Assembly (NCBI GenBank): GCA_035473255.1
Contig: DATIOK010000075.1
Span: 1 to 8,496, forward strand
Source: JAICYJ01 sp035473255
GTDB taxonomy: Bacteria; Actinomycetota; Thermoleophilia; Gaiellales; JAICJC01
Reading direction: 5' to 3'
Length of the DNA: 8,496 nt
Each line of letters starts with the position of its first letter. Within the stretch, counting starts at the first letter, position 1. The position numbers and the translations under genes are program-made. Positions 5,648 through 8,496 of the stretch are shown here, in pieces. The notes under the pieces were generated by a model. That model saw only the letters and a program-made list of their open reading frames with translations. It did not search any database and was not told where the DNA came from.

Positions 5648-7468
5648 TCATCGCGTCGCCGGCGGGGCCAGTTCCCACGTCTGACCACGCCGGCTGCAGA
5701 ACGCCACCGCCGGCCCTAGGCCGCTGCTGGCGGCGTCCTTCTGAACGAACACCATGTCGATCCCGGGCGGCAGCGGCCCGCCGTGCAGAGCTGCCGCCAG
5801 CTGGCTGCGCCTGCGGCCGGCGTCGGGCACGCGGTCATGCAGCCACGTGCGGAACCGCACCTTGGCCGGCCGCGGCCCCATCACGTAGAGGCTCGCGCCC
5901 GTGCGTCCGAACAGCGTCAACCCCAGGTAGTCGGCAACCGGAGCGCGGCCCAGCACCGCGAGGTGTGTGCGGGCGTCGATCGGCAGCCGGGAGCACACCA
6001 GCCCGCTGTGGGCGGGCTCGCGCCAGACCGTCGCTGACGCCAGCGCCGTGGAGCCGGCGACCACGACGATCACCAGCACGGCCGCGGCGATGGCCAGCGG
6101 CCGTGCTCGTCGTGAGAGCACCGTCACGAGAGCGTTGGCCGCGACGCCCGCGGGAACGCACAGCGCCAGCACCAGGAACGGCAGGTAGCGCAGCCATCGC
6201 ACCAACGGCGTCGGGACGCCGTGCGCGACCAGCGTCGACAGCTGCGAGATGCTCGCGCCCAGCAGCACGGCGATTGCGGGGATCGCGACCAGCACGATCG
6301 CGCGGGTGGCCATCTGCGGACGAGATCGGGCGAGCAGGACGAGGCCCACCAGCCCCAGCGGCAACGAGAGGCCAACGGCGACCAGCGTCTGGGTCGTGTT
6401 CGGCTCCGTCAGCCGCAGCTGCGCGATCGGCACGAACCCGTGGTACCGGTGGTAGGCGATCGCCAGCGGCACCAGCCAGACGGAGGTGGCCGCGACCCAG
6501 GCCAGCGCCGCCCGCCAGATCCCCCAGCGACGCTCGACGACCGCGATCGTGACCACCCACAGGGCGCAGAAGATGCCCGCGGGCGGAGCGGCCAGGAAGA
6601 CCAGCCCGCCGGCGAACCCGGCGCGCCACCACATCCGTTCCGGGCCACGGGCGGCGCACATCGCAAGCCACAGCGCGATCGGCGCCAGGGCCAACCCCAG
6701 ATCGCGCGGGATCATCGGCGGGAGATACGCGAGGGCGGGCGTCATCGCGGGCACCGGGTCGCCGTGGAAGGGGCCGAGCTCGAGCGCCGGCATCTCGAAC
6801 TGGAAGGCCGCGCGGTTGGCCAATCCAAACGCGGCCGCGGTCAGAAACAGCCCGACGCTCCACGTGGCCTCCGGGTCGCACGCGCCGAGCTCACGCGCAA
6901 GCAGCCACATGCCGACCCCGGCGCAGACGAGGCCGAACAGCTCCAGCACCTGGAACGCATCCACGGCGCCGCCGGGAAGCGCCGCCGCGATCCAGGCGGC
7001 AAGCGAGTGGAACAGCCAGGGATAGCTGTTCGGCTCGCCGGCATACACGCCGCCCGGCGACGAGAAGCCGGCGCTGAGCTGGTGCACCCAGGCCATGTGC
7101 CAGACCATGTCGTTGCGCGAGGGGCGCAGCGCGTCGAGCGAGCGCAGCAGGCCGGGACCGGCCAGCAGCAGGCCGGCCGCGCCGCCGACGACGAGCGGTG
7201 CCAGCACCGGGCGAGGGCTGCGCAGCGGCGGCCGACGCGCCAGGGCGGCTGCCGCGGCGGCCACAGCGACACCGACCGTGATCGCCGTGCTCCCCAGGAT
7301 GCCGATTCCGAACGCACCGCACGCCATCGCCATCCAGGCCAGCACACACGCCGCCAGCGCGCCGTTCGCGACCCGCTCGGCCGCCGGACGGCCCCTGGCG
7401 AGCCCGCTTCCGACCACCCACATCCAGGCCGCGAGCGCGGCCAGCGCAACCACGCCGGCCAGGCTCAT
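5648..7468 (-). CDS. Polytopic membrane protein, GT-C glycosyltransferase-like
   Basis: Encodes 606 residues with about a dozen hydrophobic helices through residue 480, followed by a soluble C-terminal part (about 481-606). The first loops contain a polar, conserved-looking block: SRNDMVWHMAWVHQL (117-131, with D120 and H124) and SYPWLFHSLAAW (148-159). An acidic or His-containing first loop followed by many helices and a terminal soluble domain is the GT-C plan, in which enzymes transfer sugars from polyprenyl-phosphate donors outside the membrane. I cannot assign a named family, so donor and acceptor are unknown; a related DUF without enzyme activity is possible. The ATG at 7468 has only a weak purine-rich region upstream. 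It diverges from the kinase-like gene with 87 bases between, and the 56-residue gene follows it. Confidence 0.75.
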   Translation of the reverse strand: MSLAGVVALAALAAWMWVVGSGLARGRPAAERVANGALAACVLAWMAMACGAFGIGILGSTAITVGVAVAAAAAALARRPPLRSPRPVLAPLVVGGAAGLLLAGPGLLRSLDALRPSRNDMVWHMAWVHQLSAGFSSPGGVYAGEPNSYPWLFHSLAAWIAAALPGGAVDAFQVLELFGLVCAGVGMWLLARELGACDPEATWSVGLFLTAAAFGLANRAAFQFEMPALELGPFHGDPVPAMTPALAYLPPMIPRDLGLALAPIALWLAMCAARGPERMWWRAGFAGGLVFLAAPPAGIFCALWVVTIAVVERRWGIWRAALAWVAATSVWLVPLAIAYHRYHGFVPIAQLRLTEPNTTQTLVAVGLSLPLGLVGLVLLARSRPQMATRAIVLVAIPAIAVLLGASISQLSTLVAHGVPTPLVRWLRYLPFLVLALCVPAGVAANALVTVLSRRARPLAIAAAVLVIVVVAGSTALASATVWREPAHSGLVCSRLPIDARTHLAVLGRAPVADYLGLTLFGRTGASLYVMGPRPAKVRFRTWLHDRVPDAGRRRSQLAAALHGGPLPPGIDMVFVQKDAASSGLGPAVAFCSRRGQTWELAPPATR

Positions 7469-7484
7469 GTCAGCCGGCCCCGCT

Positions 7485-7513
7485 CGTCACGATGTCGGGC
7501 TGGGCCGTCACGA
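7485..7513. repeat. Pair of direct repeats in a divergent promoter region
   Basis: CGTCACGA occurs at 7485-7492 and again at 7506-7513, 21 bases apart, which is two turns of the helix. They lie between the divergent starts of the membrane protein and the kinase-like gene. A tandem regulator site is possible; a GC-rich region gives such short repeats by chance fairly often. Confidence 0.3.
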
Positions 7514-7542
7514 CGCCGATCCTACTGCGCCGGTCAGCCCGC

Positions 7543-7548
7543 TACGGT
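7543..7548 (+). promoter_or_regulatory. Possible -10 box of a leaderless promoter
   Basis: TACGGT ends seven bases before the GTG at 7556, which has no Shine-Dalgarno sequence. Transcription would start at the G of the start codon. No clear -35 box is visible. Confidence 0.35.
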
Positions 7549-7555
7549 CTCAGGT

Positions 7556-8017
7556 GTGCGCAGGATCCTGGTGACAGGCATGTCGGGGACGGGCAAGTCG
7601 ACGGCGCTGGCTGAGCTTGCGCTGCGCGGCTTCCGGGTCGTCGAGACGGATGAGCCTGGTTGGAAGCGGCTGCACGACGGCGATTGGGTGTGGCGGGAGG
7701 ATCGGATTGCCGAGCTCCTGACCGCCGGCGGCGAGCGGACGCTCTACGTCTCGGGCTGCGTCCCCAACCAGGGACGGTTCTACGACCGCTTCGACGCCGT
7801 GGTGCTGCTGAGCGCTCCCGCCAACGTGATCCTGAGCCGGATCGCGACCCGCACGACGAACGACTTTGGAAAGCCTCCGGGCGAACGGGCGCAGATCCTC
7901 GCCGACCTCGAGTCGACGGAGCCCCGGCTGCGGGCCAGCTGCACCCATGAGATCGACGCGACCAGACCTGTCGACGACGTCGTCGAGGCGCTGATCGCCA
8001 TTGGCCTGTCTGGTTGA
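7556..8017 (+). CDS. Small P-loop kinase-like ATP-binding protein
   Basis: Encodes 153 residues starting MRRILVTGMSGTGKST, with a Walker A motif GMSGTGKS at 8-15. Further features fit the nucleoside/shikimate kinase fold: an acidic pair ETD (30-32) at the end of the second strand, a strand ending in YVSGC (64-68), a strand AVVLLSAP (81-88) before the lid, a basic lid region (RIATRTTNDFGKPPGER, 95-111), and a closing EIDATRPVDDVV (132-143). Such proteins transfer phosphate from ATP to a small molecule; the substrate cannot be told. The frame is open far upstream, but that part is antisense to the membrane protein. GTG 7556 is chosen because it immediately precedes the first strand. Confidence 0.82.
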   Translation: MRRILVTGMSGTGKSTALAELALRGFRVVETDEPGWKRLHDGDWVWREDRIAELLTAGGERTLYVSGCVPNQGRFYDRFDAVVLLSAPANVILSRIATRTTNDFGKPPGERAQILADLESTEPRLRASCTHEIDATRPVDDVVEALIAIGLSG

Positions 8018-8151
8018 TTCGGATGTATCACGTCCCCCAATCACGCTACTGGAAGGAACGTTTCCTACTAGCAACTGGGGTGGACCCTCGTCTGGGCGCC
8101 TGAACGTGTCAAGCATGCCTCGAGCCCCGTGTCGGGAACGGCACCGGTGGG

Positions 8152-8157
8152 TATCGT
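8152..8157 (+). promoter_or_regulatory. Possible -10 box of a leaderless promoter
   Basis: TATCGT ends six bases before the ATG at 8164, which lacks a Shine-Dalgarno sequence. The 146 bases between the kinase-like gene and this start hold no gene that I can see; a weak five-pair palindrome (AGGAA-CGT-TTCCT) lies near 8055-8067. Confidence 0.4.
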
Positions 8158-8163
8158 CGTCCC

Positions 8164-8496
8164 ATGGCTGGGACGGTTACTGAGCCGATCGAGGACGCGC
8201 CGCAGTCGTCGGCGCGTGCGGCCGGTCTCAGGTACGTGTCCGATCGCGAGCCTGGATTCGCCCGTCGCAGACGCGGGAAAGGGTTTCAGTACGTCGACGC
8301 GGACGGCGGCTCGCTTTCGAGCGAGCAGGTGGAGCGAATCGAGGCGTTGGCGATCCCGCCGGCGTGGACCGACGTGTGGATCTGCCGGTCGGCGAACGGG
8401 CACCTGCAGGCGACAGGCCGGGACGCTCGCGGCCGCAAGCAGTACCGCTACCACCCGCGCTGGACGGAGGTGCGCGATGAGACCAAGTACCATCGC
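8164..8496 (+). CDS. DNA topoisomerase IB, N-terminal part (runs off window)
   Basis: The first 111 residues of a gene cut by the window end; the family is usually about 330-360 residues. The sequence matches bacterial poxvirus-like type IB topoisomerases: GLRYVSDREPGFARRRRGKG (21-40), FQYVDADG (41-48), the IPPAW motif (64-68) and GRDARGRKQYRYHPRW (85-100). The last motif leads into the active-site region and should hold the first catalytic arginine. The enzyme nicks one strand through a 3'-phosphotyrosine and relaxes supercoils without ATP. The catalytic Lys, second Arg, His/Asn and Tyr lie beyond the window. ATG 8164 is the only sensible start. It follows the kinase-like gene on the same strand but seems to have its own promoter. 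Confidence 0.9.
   Translation, partial: MAGTVTEPIEDAPQSSARAAGLRYVSDREPGFARRRRGKGFQYVDADGGSLSSEQVERIEALAIPPAWTDVWICRSANGHLQATGRDARGRKQYRYHPRWTEVRDETKYHR

Noticed and set aside
5488..6552. 354-residue plus-strand frame opposite the membrane protein
   Set aside because: Arg/Pro/Ala/Ser-rich shadow frame typical of high-GC antisense. The minus strand has hydrophobic helices in order.
6221..7555. Long plus-strand open frame leading into the kinase-like gene
   Set aside because: It is antisense to the membrane protein, with a composition dominated by Arg, Gln, Asp and Gly. The P-loop protein starts naturally at 7556.
8055..8067. AGGAA-CGT-TTCCT palindrome after the kinase-like gene
   Set aside because: Only five pairs and no T-run. 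Not convincing as a terminator or operator.

Overview
This window comes from a high-GC chromosome. The strongly GC-biased codons, a single TatA-type protein, DUF4232, a bacterial type IB topoisomerase and several genes that look leaderless all suggest an actinobacterium, possibly a deep lineage such as Thermoleophilia. The lineage is an inference, since no rRNA or marker gene is present. I see no mobile element, CRISPR array, tRNA, phage gene or toxin-antitoxin pair. No gap between genes exceeds about 150 bases.

Layout, left to right. The last codons of a truncated plus-strand gene (1-61) precede a small two-helix membrane protein (149-457, +). It converges on a MarR-family regulator (469-999, -). 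The MarR upstream region holds a compact divergent promoter in which one palindrome supplies both -35 boxes. The plus-strand promoter leads, after a good ribosome binding site, only into a short doubtful frame that runs antisense into tatA (1184-1357, -). A secreted beta-helix protein (1457-2761, +) converges on an HtrA-type serine protease (2802-3887, -). Next come a translationally coupled pair, one acidic soluble protein and one very basic protein with a C-terminal membrane anchor (4038-4289 and 4282-4698, +), then an exported DUF4232 protein (4808-5374, +). The DUF4232 gene converges on a 56-residue gene with a strong ribosome binding site (5416-5586, -), which lies downstream of a polytopic membrane protein with a GT-C glycosyltransferase-like layout (5648-7468, -). 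Diverging from that are a small P-loop kinase-like protein (7556-8017, +) and the start of a type IB topoisomerase (8164 to the window end, +).

Many products act at or beyond the membrane: TatA, the beta-helix protein, HtrA, the DUF4232 protein, the GT-C-like protein and two small membrane proteins. Nothing shows that they form one pathway, and frequent strand changes mean most are separate transcription units. No clearly new multi-gene system is visible. The most useful leads are the MarR promoter with no evident target gene, the 56-residue gene, the acidic/basic coupled pair, hairpins at all three convergent junctions, and repeated -10-like hexamers six or seven bases before start codons.
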